A stretch of 64,000 nucleotides of DNA, taken from an uncultured Bacilli bacterium (lineage in GTDB: Bacteria > Bacillota_I > Bacilli_A > RF39 > UBA660). The DNA lies in the NCBI GenBank assembly GCA_934098745.1, contig CAKOPG010000007.1, positions 1 through 64,000 of the forward strand, given 5' to 3'. Of the stretch, positions 27,669-36,712 are shown piece by piece. The notes under the pieces are model-generated. The model did no database searches, was not told the DNA's origin, and saw only the letters and a list, made by a program, of their open reading frames with translations. Position numbers and translations under genes: made by a program. Positions within the stretch are counted from its first letter, which is position 1. Every line of letters begins with the position of its first letter.

Positions 27669-28616
27669 TCACCTATTTTTCTCGTAATCCATCCTTCTTG
27701 CATGATATTGAGTATCTTCTAAAATCTTTCTGTTCGCCGCAATTACATCCGCCAGCATTCCGATCACAAACGTTATAAATCCGATAATCAGCAAAGTACA
27801 CGCCAAAATCAGAGACTGTATATGTCCTGCTCCTCTTCCGGTTGCATAGTAGATCAAAAACCTGATTGCCACTCCCAGGCCTATCAGGCCCGGAAACAAA
27901 GCAACAATGGAGAAGCAATATAACGGCTTGTACATAATAAGCGCTCTTAAAATTGTCAGCATGGAACGCTTTACATATCCCAGCATACTGTGAAATAATC
28001 TCGATTTTCTAAGTTCAGGATTGGTCCTGATCGGAACCGATGTGATTGCCATGCGGTTTCTGCCTGCCTGCACAATCGTTTCAAGTGTGTAGGTATAATC
28101 ATTAACCACATTTATATGCATTGCCGCTTCCCGGCTAAAAGCTCTGAAACCGCTTGGGGCATCCGGAATATTCGTATGGGAAGCCTTTCTTACCACCCAG
28201 CTTCCAAAATGCTGCAGCTTCTTTTTTATCCACGAAAAATGCTCTGTGCTGTCAATAGGCCTTTCCCCAATAACAATATCAGCTTTTCCTTCCAGCACAG
28301 GGCGTACAATCTTTTCGATATCATCTCCGCAATATTGATTGTCCGCATCAGTATTTACAATAATATCCGCACCATTCCTAAGGCACGCATCAAGACCGGC
28401 CATAAATCCCTTTGCCAGTCCTTTATTCTGTGCAAAGCTGACAACATGGTGTACTCCCCACTTTTTTGCCACCTCCACCGTATTGTCCTTACACCCATCA
28501 TCAATGATCAGATACTCAATCTCATCTATGCCATCTATTTTCCTGGGTAAATCATTTAATGCCACTTCCAGTGTTTCGGCTTCATTATAGCAGGGAATCT
28601 GTATTATTAATTTCAT
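27669..28616 (-). CDS. DPM1/GtrB-like polyprenyl-phosphate glycosyltransferase
   Basis: A 315-residue family GT2 enzyme with two C-terminal membrane helices (about 225-255 and 265-295). IQIPCYNEAETLEVAL and NTDADNQYCGDDI are the nucleotide and metal sites. This architecture is typical of enzymes that charge undecaprenyl phosphate with a single sugar (DPM1, ArnC, GtrB) for use by membrane-embedded GT-C or Gtr transferases on the outer face. Three candidate users are in the window (11900-13876, 32280-33854, 56788-58503). ATGA-coupled to fdtA-like upstream. Confidence 0.88.
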   Translation of the reverse strand: MKLIIQIPCYNEAETLEVALNDLPRKIDGIDEIEYLIIDDGCKDNTVEVAKKWGVHHVVSFAQNKGLAKGFMAGLDACLRNGADIIVNTDADNQYCGDDIEKIVRPVLEGKADIVIGERPIDSTEHFSWIKKKLQHFGSWVVRKASHTNIPDAPSGFRAFSREAAMHINVVNDYTYTLETIVQAGRNRMAITSVPIRTNPELRKSRLFHSMLGYVKRSMLTILRALIMYKPLYCFSIVALFPGLIGLGVAIRFLIYYATGRGAGHIQSLILACTLLIIGFITFVIGMLADVIAANRKILEDTQYHARRMDYEKNR

Positions 28617-29032
28617 TTTTCTTCTGCCCTTCCTTTTACTCCTACATGCTCCAAGAACTCATCATAGTTGCGAATATAATCACTTTCATCATAATAATCG
28701 GATGCCAACACCATGAGCACGGCATCCGGTGTAAAGTCATACATTTCTCTCCAAATATTGGATTCTACAAGGAGCCCCTCTGTTGGTTTGTCCAGACGGA
28801 TATGCTTCTTTTCCGTTCCCGAATCCAGCATAATGGTACACGCACCGCTTGGGCAGAACAAAATCTGCTTTAAGGTTTTATGTGCATGAAATCCTCTATG
28901 CACCTCCGGCTTCGTGTCATACATATAGTACACTCTCTTGACTGTAAATGGGATATTCTTATTTTCTTCAAGTGCAATTAAAGATCCTCGTTCATCACCA
29001 TGGATCTGAAATTGTATCATTTCAATTTTCAT
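28613..29032 (-). CDS. TDP-4-oxo-6-deoxyhexose 3,4-ketoisomerase (FdtA/QdtA type)
   Basis: A 139-residue single cupin of the FdtA/QdtA family. GDERGSLIALEENKNIPF, HRGFHAHKTLKQILFCPSG and the late NYDEFLEHV are its recognisable segments; the HxHK stretch holds the active-site histidines. It moves the keto group of TDP-4-keto-6-deoxyglucose to C3. Whether the product is galacto (Fuc3N route) or gluco (Qui3N route) cannot be told by eye. ATGA overlap with the aminotransferase fixes the start. Confidence 0.92.
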   Translation of the reverse strand: MKIEMIQFQIHGDERGSLIALEENKNIPFTVKRVYYMYDTKPEVHRGFHAHKTLKQILFCPSGACTIMLDSGTEKKHIRLDKPTEGLLVESNIWREMYDFTPDAVLMVLASDYYDESDYIRNYDEFLEHVGVKGRAEEK

Positions 29033-30129
29033 ATGTTTCCCCACTTATTCAACATCTCAATCACATATTCTGCCTCTTCCTTCATCCCGTAATACATCGG
29101 AAGGCTTACCTCCGTTGCACTAATCTCTTCACAAATTGGCAGTTCCTTATCCGAAAGCATCTGAGAAGCATAAGCAACCTGCTTATAAATTGGAATGGGA
29201 TAATGTATTCCCACTGCAACCCCACACGCCTTCAAATAAGCAATAAATTCCTCCCGCCTGGACACTCTGATTGCAAAAATATGCCATACCGGACTCGTAT
29301 TTTCCATAACAGAAGGCAAAATAATATCAGGATTTTGGATATTCTCCAAATATTTTTTTGCTGTGTTTCTTCTGTCCTCATTTACCCTGTCAAGATCTGC
29401 AAGTTTACAGCGCAAAAAAGCCGCCTGCATTTCATCAAGCCTGCTGTTATATCCTTGATAAATATGATGATACTTGTAGTCAGATCCGTAATTGGATAAT
29501 TCTTTTACCCTTTTTGCCAGCTTTTCATCGTTTGTCACAACGGCTCCAGCATCTCCTAATGCACCAAGATTCTTGCCCGGATAAAAACTGAAGCCTGCGG
29601 CATCTGCCAGTCCTCCTACACGCCGCCCTTTATAGCAGGCTCCGTGCGCCTGAGCAGCATCCTCAATTACTTTCAGCTGATATTTCTCCGCAATCTGATT
29701 TATGATGTCCATATCTGCCGGCTGTCCATATAAGTGTACCGCAATAATTGCCCTTGTTCTGTCTGTTATCTTTTCTTCAATCCGCATAGGATCAATGTTA
29801 TAGGTTGCCAGATCTGGCTCAACAAGAACCGGTCTTGCCCCTGTTCTGCTGACCGCAAGTGCAGTGGCAATAAACGTGTTGGATGGAAGAATAACTTCAT
29901 CACCCGCTCCAATTTCGTATGCCTTTAGGATCAGAAACAATGCATCTAATCCATTGCCGCAGCCTATGCAGTATTTTGCCCCGCAATATGCGGCAAATTC
30001 CTTTTCAAATTGTTCTTCCTCTTTTCCCTCAACATACCAGCTGTTTTGAAGAACCCGATCAAATGCGTCATGGAGTTTTTCGTTCAGCTCTTTCTCAAGT
30101 GGTCTAAATGTAACAAAAGGTACTTTCAT
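29029..30129 (-). CDS. TDP-3-keto-6-deoxyhexose aminotransferase (FdtB/QdtB type)
   Basis: A 366-residue DegT-family PLP aminotransferase. The internal-aldimine Lys is in FSFYPGKNLGALGDAGAV and the PLP-nitrogen Asp in IEDAAQAHG. Pairing with an FdtA/QdtA ketoisomerase identifies it as the enzyme making TDP-3-amino-3,6-dideoxyhexose. The start is set by an ATGA overlap and a GGAGG site. The pathway would also need RmlA and RmlB, not in the window, and an N-acetyltransferase; the hexapeptide protein at 36037-36711 is one candidate. Confidence 0.93.
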   Translation of the reverse strand: MKVPFVTFRPLEKELNEKLHDAFDRVLQNSWYVEGKEEEQFEKEFAAYCGAKYCIGCGNGLDALFLILKAYEIGAGDEVILPSNTFIATALAVSRTGARPVLVEPDLATYNIDPMRIEEKITDRTRAIIAVHLYGQPADMDIINQIAEKYQLKVIEDAAQAHGACYKGRRVGGLADAAGFSFYPGKNLGALGDAGAVVTNDEKLAKRVKELSNYGSDYKYHHIYQGYNSRLDEMQAAFLRCKLADLDRVNEDRRNTAKKYLENIQNPDIILPSVMENTSPVWHIFAIRVSRREEFIAYLKACGVAVGIHYPIPIYKQVAYASQMLSDKELPICEEISATEVSLPMYYGMKEEAEYVIEMLNKWGNI

Positions 30130-31202
30130 CTTTTCCTCCACATGCGCTGTATTTTTCCTAAAACAGCTCTAACTGCTATTGCTGTGCCAAGTGAAGCTAT
30201 TGCCGTAAAAAGAACGATCATCAAATACTTTGCGCTTCCAGTAAATAGAAATACTTCCATGCTTCCTATTACAATGAATACAATAAATGCAAATAGCAGG
30301 ATATTTTTGTAGGTAATGTTTTTTTGAAGCGTTTCCTTTTCTCTAACACTTTTCCCATATATTTCCCATTGTCTTTCCATATACTCTCTATAATATGGGC
30401 TTTTTTTTGCATACTTCCACCAATAATAATATCCCGGCATAATCTCCACAGGATTCCACGGCTTTGCATAATCCGCATAGGACGAAAAATGTAACAGTCT
30501 GCAGCTTTTTTCTGTCTGTTCAATATATTCCCAGCCCAGTATTCTCATATATTCCCGATTCTCGTCCAGACATGATACCCTTCCCGGAATATATTTGATA
30601 TGATCTTTAAACAGGATGCCAAATGTAAATTCCATTTGGGAACGTCCCGCTGCTTTTCTGACAATGGCATCGGCCTTGAAAATGTCATCCAGGCTAAAAT
30701 CTTTTTTAATTCTTTTTACATCATATACCGACAGCACAAAGGTTACACATTGTCCCCCTATACTGTTTACAAAGCTCATATGAGATTTAGGCTTGTGCTC
30801 CGGACCAGGGCAGGCCATATAAGCCCCTTCCATATCGGTATGGTAAATATCATATAAGGAGCCAATGGTTACTGTATCTGATTCGATCGCCATAATGCGG
30901 TCAACATCCTCCGGCAAAAGCGCATGAAACATCCAGTAGCATGACATTGTTGCCATGGGCCAATGGTCTTCATCACTGGAATTCGTGTAGCTTCGTGCCA
31001 TTTCATCATCAAAAGGAACGATTATAATATGATGCCCAAATTGCTGCGCTGCTTCGTTTTCCTTTTTAATATCTTCCTTATGGAGATCCTCGGAAACAAT
31101 GTACAAGTATACCTCGGAATCTGCATTATTTTCAAACAGAGAATAAATCGCCACATAAGCATACGCCAGATGCTTTTTGGATGTGGTAATATATACATTC
31201 AT
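30126..31202 (-). CDS. GT8-like glycosyltransferase with C-terminal membrane helices
   Basis: About 358 residues. The fold is GT8-like: VYITTSKKHLAYAYVAIYSL at the N-terminus and LLHFSSYADYAKPW as the HF-x-KPW motif. The metal site reads IESDTVTIGSL, so the first Asp of D-x-D is Glu. Two hydrophobic helices at the C-terminus (about 293-312 and 320-340) should anchor it in the membrane, which is unusual for GT8. ATG at 31202 has only a weak site; a GTG five codons upstream is possible. It is ATGA-coupled to the aminotransferase. Confidence 0.82.
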   Translation of the reverse strand: MNVYITTSKKHLAYAYVAIYSLFENNADSEVYLYIVSEDLHKEDIKKENEAAQQFGHHIIIVPFDDEMARSYTNSSDEDHWPMATMSCYWMFHALLPEDVDRIMAIESDTVTIGSLYDIYHTDMEGAYMACPGPEHKPKSHMSFVNSIGGQCVTFVLSVYDVKRIKKDFSLDDIFKADAIVRKAAGRSQMEFTFGILFKDHIKYIPGRVSCLDENREYMRILGWEYIEQTEKSCRLLHFSSYADYAKPWNPVEIMPGYYYWWKYAKKSPYYREYMERQWEIYGKSVREKETLQKNITYKNILLFAFIVFIVIGSMEVFLFTGSAKYLMIVLFTAIASLGTAIAVRAVLGKIQRMWRKR

Positions 31203-31248
31203 TCTTTCTCTTGCCACAGCACCTTCACACCTTTCTTTACAGATAACC

Positions 31249-32232
31249 TCAGTTCATTCTTAGCGCTTTATAATAGCAGAACTTACACAGGAAAATATGC
31301 TTCATCCGAATAAGCAATTTCTTTATGGCTCCCTGCTTTTCAAAGCAGACCAGCTGCAGGGTATCTTTACAGTTTAATTCCTCTGCCAGCTGAATATATT
31401 CAGATAAATTCTCATTTTCTTTTCCTCTAAAGTGATATAAATACTCATAGGATATTCTGTTTCTGTAATATGTGCAAAACCACAGATCAGGTGCTAATTG
31501 ATTGCAGACATCCGCACTGATCACTTGTCGTACATGTCTTACTATTTCTTTATTTTTCGTCCAAATGCTATCCTTCACAACCTGCCTGTAACACATAGTA
31601 ACAGCATCATGATAATACAGTTTTCCATGCTGAAGCGCCCAGAATGTGATCATATTATCGTGAAATACCTTCCCCAGAATCCGGTCAGGAAATGTGCTTA
31701 TAATACTGCTTCTAAACACGCAGTTGCTTGCATGAAACCAATAGGAATACCAGTAATCTTTTAATGGTATTATCCCGCTTTTAAGCTTTTCGGACGTTAT
31801 TGCCTGTTTCTTGTCATTACTATAATAAAAATAGCTGTTATCCGCACAGCAAACGCACTCCGCATTAGATGCATCATCTAAAATATCAATTTGTGTCTGA
31901 AATTTCAGATCATCACAGTAAAAGTCATCTCCATCAAGATATGCAAAATACTCTCCCGAAACCTGTTTCAGCAATTTTACCCTCAATTCACTTGCTCTGA
32001 TCGTTGCATTTTTTTCAAATTCTTCTCCTCGTGGCATCTGAAAAAACTTGATATTGGAATTTTTTCCATACCTTTGTTGAAGCAGCTCATAAGAACCATC
32101 TGAAGAGCCATCATCTCCAACTATAATTTCATAGGCAAATTTCACTTTCTGCGACAAGATAGATTCGATTGCCTGCTCGATGTATTCCGCTTGATTATAG
32201 CAGGTGATCAATACACTTAATTTATTTCCCAT
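31249..32232 (-). CDS. GT2 glycosyltransferase
   Basis: About 327 residues. LSVLITCYNQAEYIEQAI opens the GT-A domain and AYLDGDDFYCDD carries D-x-D. The C-terminal third contains FHASNCVFRSSIISTFP, common in capsule GT2 enzymes. The ATG chosen is two codons inside a TTG-started frame. It stands alone between short gaps of about 45 bases on each side. Donor unknown. Confidence 0.9.
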   Translation of the reverse strand: MGNKLSVLITCYNQAEYIEQAIESILSQKVKFAYEIIVGDDGSSDGSYELLQQRYGKNSNIKFFQMPRGEEFEKNATIRASELRVKLLKQVSGEYFAYLDGDDFYCDDLKFQTQIDILDDASNAECVCCADNSYFYYSNDKKQAITSEKLKSGIIPLKDYWYSYWFHASNCVFRSSIISTFPDRILGKVFHDNMITFWALQHGKLYYHDAVTMCYRQVVKDSIWTKNKEIVRHVRQVISADVCNQLAPDLWFCTYYRNRISYEYLYHFRGKENENLSEYIQLAEELNCKDTLQLVCFEKQGAIKKLLIRMKHIFLCKFCYYKALRMN

Positions 32233-32279
32233 CTTCAAATCAACTCTCTATTTACTATACTTACAAAATGCTTAACCCA

Positions 32280-33854
32280 TTATGGCATATCGGCTTCCGC
32301 AAATTTCACAACAACCACTCCATTAACAACCTTAATTGACCCCTTATCAGGATAACACGGCATTTCTTTTACTTCTGTGAGCCTCTCGATTTCCGTTGTA
32401 TCTTCTAACACTTTCGGATAAAAGCCACAATGTCTTCCCACATATACTCGCCATGCATAGTCATTTAGCAGATCGGATGCATTTCCTTCATAGCCTGTTA
32501 TCTGAACTCTTTCAAACTGCGGCCACATCGTAACTGATTTATCCTCTATATTTCTCTCACCAATATATGCTATTGGTAAATCGTCATTATATCCATCCGT
32601 TCCTTTGATTTCACTGATCAACACAGTATAATAGGAAATCGCCTGTTCCTGCAAAAAATTTTCTTTCATATATGCTACATTGTTATTATATATATAACAG
32701 CCGCTTACCCCGCATAGCAGCAGCGGTAATATAATTTCTGCCACAAAAACATGGAGTTTTCCCCTGAGCAAACGTTTTCCCTCAAGATACTCTAACGGCA
32801 CTAATGGTATAATCAGAGCAAATACCAGAGAATATCTCATCAAAGTATGCACTGAATAAGAAGCATTGGTGGAGAAAAGATATGCCCCGTTAAATGCCAT
32901 AGGCGTCAGGCAAAATAACAGTAATAATCCCACCTTATTACTATTTTTTTGCTCTCCACGACATATTATAATTACAAATAAAAAGACTGTAATTAATATG
33001 ATGCCCCATATAGCCAAGCGCAGTATCAATGCATTGTTAATTCCAGACCAGTTCACATTCAATCCAAATTGATCATAGGTTCTCCATAATAAATGAGGGA
33101 TCTCTTTTATCTCAAGCTTTCCCATTTGGTCTGTCCCCTGATACGAGGACATACTAATCTTAAGCACTTTAACTGCTGCTGCATTTACAAGTAGATATAG
33201 GGCAAGTCCACCTATCATGATCATTACATATTTTAATCCACACCCAATAATTTCTCTAAAGCTATTCCATTTATCCTCTATGCTGTCCGTAATCATTGAA
33301 AGCAAAAACACAGAAATCGCTACTGCGAAAAAAGCCTGATACAACCCCATTGCAATTGCAAGCAGCACTATTCCCCATACATATTTTTTATGTTTGCAAA
33401 CCACATACACAGCAAAAATATTGCAGAACAAAGCAATCCAATAAGCCGGTGCAGTATACATAAAGGCAAATATGCTTGTCACAACCGGAAATATCGCCAT
33501 GATAACTCCTGTATAAATTGCATCAAGCTTTTGTGTCAAATGTAACAATTCCACAATCAGCATACTGGAAACCGCAATCAAGAATAGGGATATCATTCCA
33601 TTGAACATGGAGTTAGAGTATTCCCCAACAGTATACGTTAATATCCATTCCAGAATTCCCAGTCCCCAACGGCCTAGTGGAAACGTTGTCCCCTGAGTAT
33701 GCACTGCAAGAATTCCATCATGATATAAAAGTGAATTTGCGAACACATAACCATGACTAATAGTCCCTGCAATCATCGCTCCGCCAAACGCTGATATTTG
33801 CTGTTTAGTCACCTTATGCATTTGCTTTTCTAAGTATTTTGTCCAAACTTCCAT
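32280..33854 (-). CDS. GtrII-family polytopic glucosyltransferase-like protein
   Basis: A 524-residue protein with about ten membrane helices. The N-terminal external loop TTFPLGRWGLGILEWIL matches the conserved GRW region of the GtrII family, known from O-antigen glucosylation in Shigella phages. These proteins take glucose from undecaprenyl-phosphate-glucose (made by GtrB) and add it to surface glycan outside the cell. A GtrB-like GT2 is nearby at 27669-28616; GtrA was not seen. The ATG abuts the upstream stop without a gap. Confidence 0.82.
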   Translation of the reverse strand: MEVWTKYLEKQMHKVTKQQISAFGGAMIAGTISHGYVFANSLLYHDGILAVHTQGTTFPLGRWGLGILEWILTYTVGEYSNSMFNGMISLFLIAVSSMLIVELLHLTQKLDAIYTGVIMAIFPVVTSIFAFMYTAPAYWIALFCNIFAVYVVCKHKKYVWGIVLLAIAMGLYQAFFAVAISVFLLSMITDSIEDKWNSFREIIGCGLKYVMIMIGGLALYLLVNAAAVKVLKISMSSYQGTDQMGKLEIKEIPHLLWRTYDQFGLNVNWSGINNALILRLAIWGIILITVFLFVIIICRGEQKNSNKVGLLLLFCLTPMAFNGAYLFSTNASYSVHTLMRYSLVFALIIPLVPLEYLEGKRLLRGKLHVFVAEIILPLLLCGVSGCYIYNNNVAYMKENFLQEQAISYYTVLISEIKGTDGYNDDLPIAYIGERNIEDKSVTMWPQFERVQITGYEGNASDLLNDYAWRVYVGRHCGFYPKVLEDTTEIERLTEVKEMPCYPDKGSIKVVNGVVVVKFAEADMP

Positions 33855-34829
33855 TTATTCTGTCTCCATCCGGCAAAATGTTTCCGGCATGCTTTTCAGC
33901 CACTTCAGATCCTCTTTTACAGTCAGCTTCTTTTCAGCATACTTACTTTGATATCTGAAATACTGATAACTTATTATAATATCAAAGATCCTTCCTCGAA
34001 AGGTCAGCCTCTTCGGCTCCGGCTCATAATACCTGTGTATCATCCTGTTAAACATTCCTCTTGAGGGTCTGCTATAAATATATGCTGACGTGTTATCCCA
34101 GTCTTTCTTTAGTCTTTTTGCATATGTGGAGTTTCCAGCCGTAGAAACCCCTGTTCCCCACTCATAATAAACAAGTGTTTTGGGCAGATATGCAAACTGG
34201 ATTCCATCATATGACATTACCCGGTAAATATTGTCTTCCGCATACATAATCAAGTCTGTCATCTTTTCTACATATGCCAAAACCAGGTCTCTTTTTCCAA
34301 GAACAGTTGCTCCCAGAAAAAGATCCTGAAAAAGCAGATAGTAAAGCTTTTGTCTGTTTCCTCTTTTCTGATAAATTTCCGGATGCTGCGGACGAGCAAC
34401 TTCTATTACAGGGACAAAGGAATCTCCTTGCCTTTGATAGTATATAGTATCTCCACTACAGATATCAGCTTCAGTCTGCTGAATATGTTCAACCCAGTCT
34501 GCCAGACACCTGTCATAGGCAAGGCAGTCCCCTGGACTAATACTCTTTTCATAGAACCCACTTGCTTTTCGGAGCGCATCCCGGTAGTTTTTCATTGTTC
34601 CCACATTCTTCTCATGTACAAGGAACTTATAATCCGTAAATCCTCTGCTTTTAAAATAGTTTTGTATTTGTTCCTGTTCAAAGCATTCAGACCCGTCATC
34701 AGAAATAACAACTTCAAAGTGGATATCCTTTTGTCTTATAATTGATTCCAATGTCAGGAGAATTGCCTCCAACCGCTGATTATAAGTCAGGACGATCACG
34801 GAAACCTCATATTTACCTGTGCCCATCAT
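33855..34829 (-). CDS. GT2 glycosyltransferase
   Basis: A 324-residue family GT2 enzyme. VSVIVLTYNQRLEAILLTL is the nucleotide-binding start. The expected D-x-D is replaced by KSISPGDCL, a variant seen in some Gram-positive GT2 enzymes in which a single Asp remains. RRMxxFN-like basic residues follow near RGMFNRMIHRYYEP. AAGGG lies before two tandem ATG codons. Probably an active but divergent transferase. Confidence 0.88.
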   Translation of the reverse strand: MMGTGKYEVSVIVLTYNQRLEAILLTLESIIRQKDIHFEVVISDDGSECFEQEQIQNYFKSRGFTDYKFLVHEKNVGTMKNYRDALRKASGFYEKSISPGDCLAYDRCLADWVEHIQQTEADICSGDTIYYQRQGDSFVPVIEVARPQHPEIYQKRGNRQKLYYLLFQDLFLGATVLGKRDLVLAYVEKMTDLIMYAEDNIYRVMSYDGIQFAYLPKTLVYYEWGTGVSTAGNSTYAKRLKKDWDNTSAYIYSRPSRGMFNRMIHRYYEPEPKRLTFRGRIFDIIISYQYFRYQSKYAEKKLTVKEDLKWLKSMPETFCRMETE

Positions 34830-34838
34830 ACTTTTCCC

Positions 34839-36044
34839 TTAATCCTGCACAAAAAATCCTTTGACTTTACGCAGAAGTCCAATTATCAATTTATGCTTAC
34901 ATAGCTTATAATAAGCTCTCTCATATTGCTTGTACCCCCACAAGCATAAACACATTTTAGCATAAATCAGTCTGTTGGTAAACCTTACTCTCGCAGACTC
35001 CGGATAATATCTCATCCCCTGCTCCAGCATATAGCTCTGCATTCCCCTGCTGTCAAGCAAAAACGGGCCTGCTCCATATGAAAGCGGAAATCCTCGGAAT
35101 GGTTCCTTATACACATCTATATAGGTAACATTTATTTCTTTCATTTTTTCCAGCAAAACCTGATGTGTATTCATAATATGTGTCTTATTCAGTATGATCA
35201 GTTCTGTATCCTTCCCGGCAAAAACAATATTATGACATAATGTACCGCTCAAGGCAGCCATTTTTTTGCAGTGGCTGATATAGAAAATCTGTTCCTTTAG
35301 TCCAAGCTCCTCCATATAAAGAATATGGTATCCATTTTCCTTTAAATTCCTCTCAATGCTTTGTTCCCCAATCTCCTTTCCCTTAGCTTCTCCAAAATGA
35401 CCTCTGGAAAGATAAATCTTCTCATAAACAGGATAGGCATATTGTTCTGCCTTCCTGATCATTCTGTCAAAAATACTTTTGTATTCTTCTGTGTAATAAT
35501 CACACGCCATATATGCCGGTTCGGGTATAAGAATTCTGTCAAAGCGGCTGGGCTTTTCAATTCTGAATAATCGATCCGTCTTAATCCCCAGAAGCTCAAA
35601 AAATTCCAGATATACTCCGCTTATTTCCTCCTTTTCCGAACAATATACTATTTTATATGGAGCTTGTTCTTTAAGTAAATACCAGAAACGATAGCTCATA
35701 TCCACAAGGAAATGCCCCCAATGCGGTGGATAAGCCCCTATATAGATTACCGTTTCCTCATATTTCCGTTCCTGGGCTTTATCATATTCATACTTTCCGT
35801 TAAAACGATCTAAGGTATCTCCTTTTCCAATTTGCGCTGACAACGACACATAGTTCCCCTGGTTGTCAAGCACCCCTCCATATCCCATGAGCGGTCCTCC
35901 TGGCTCGCTCTTTTTAAGAGGCAAAACAAGCCCACCACTTATTTCAAGTAGAGTGAGCCCGTTTCTTCTAAAATAATTTTTTTGCAAAAAATCAAGAAAT
36001 TCTTTTGTATATTGATTATCATACATATATCTGGTATCAATCAT
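34839..36044 (-). CDS. GT61 family (DUF563) glycosyltransferase
   Basis: A 401-residue protein of the GT61 type. The diagnostic segments are HWGHFLVDMSYRFWYLL, KIYLSRGHFGEAKG and a late GTLCHNIVFAGKDTELIIL. GT61 includes plant xylosyltransferases and bacterial capsule enzymes, so a pentose donor is possible but not shown. It overlaps the end of the hexapeptide transferase gene by eight bases, with GGAG upstream. No membrane segment. Confidence 0.85.
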   Translation of the reverse strand: MIDTRYMYDNQYTKEFLDFLQKNYFRRNGLTLLEISGGLVLPLKKSEPGGPLMGYGGVLDNQGNYVSLSAQIGKGDTLDRFNGKYEYDKAQERKYEETVIYIGAYPPHWGHFLVDMSYRFWYLLKEQAPYKIVYCSEKEEISGVYLEFFELLGIKTDRLFRIEKPSRFDRILIPEPAYMACDYYTEEYKSIFDRMIRKAEQYAYPVYEKIYLSRGHFGEAKGKEIGEQSIERNLKENGYHILYMEELGLKEQIFYISHCKKMAALSGTLCHNIVFAGKDTELIILNKTHIMNTHQVLLEKMKEINVTYIDVYKEPFRGFPLSYGAGPFLLDSRGMQSYMLEQGMRYYPESARVRFTNRLIYAKMCLCLWGYKQYERAYYKLCKHKLIIGLLRKVKGFFVQD

Positions 36045-36711
36045 TTTCCAGTTTCTCCATAAAGTTCTCTATATGCTCAAAGTAAGCGGCATGCTTCTGC
36101 AGCCATTCCTCATCCTTATCCCACCATGCTATGTTCTCCAGCTTCTGTATCGTTTCCTGTTCAAACCGGTATCGGATGATCTTAGCAGGATTTCCTGCTG
36201 CGACCGCATACGCCGGTATATCTTTAGTAACAACAGCTCCTGCCCCAATGACTGCTCCATCTCCAATGGTAATTCCCTGCAAAATAAGAGCCTGTTGTCC
36301 TATCCATACATCATTCCCAATTACGGCATCATACCTCGGATCTTCCTTGCTCTTCTTTTGTGTATCAAAAAGATCTCTTTCCACATAACTTTTCCCCACA
36401 GGAGATGCTTTTAAGTGAAATGCCGGTGAGGTTGATACAAAATCAGAAAGCGGATGATTTCCCCTAAGAACCTTTACTTCTGGTGCGATAGAACAAAATC
36501 TTCCAATTTTACAATTTCTGAAAAAACACCCATCAGAAATATAAGTGCCAAATCCCACCTTACAATCCGTCACCTTTCCTGAAATATAATTATTTCCTTC
36601 AAATAAATCAGTAGATGAAATTATAGCCTTCCTGGTAAAAACACATCCATTCTTTTTGTTCTTATGTTTATAATATAAAAGATATAGCTGGTTCCCTACT
36701 TTCTTAAACAT
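36037..36711 (-). CDS. CatB-like left-handed beta-helix (hexapeptide) O/N-acetyltransferase
   Basis: About 224 residues of hexapeptide-repeat acetyltransferase. Isoleucine-patch repeats run from VGFGTYISDGCFFRNCKIG through IGNDVWIGQQALILQGITIG to IGAGAVVTKDIPAYAVAAGN; RGNHPLSDF holds the catalytic-type His. It would acetylate a sugar hydroxyl or amine with acetyl-CoA. The start follows the upstream stop by one base with AAGGA before it; the longer frame begins within the neighbouring gene. It could serve the 3-amino sugar of the FdtA/B module. Confidence 0.9.
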   Translation of the reverse strand: MFKKVGNQLYLLYYKHKNKKNGCVFTRKAIISSTDLFEGNNYISGKVTDCKVGFGTYISDGCFFRNCKIGRFCSIAPEVKVLRGNHPLSDFVSTSPAFHLKASPVGKSYVERDLFDTQKKSKEDPRYDAVIGNDVWIGQQALILQGITIGDGAVIGAGAVVTKDIPAYAVAAGNPAKIIRYRFEQETIQKLENIAWWDKDEEWLQKHAAYFEHIENFMEKLEND

Positions 36712-36712
36712 A

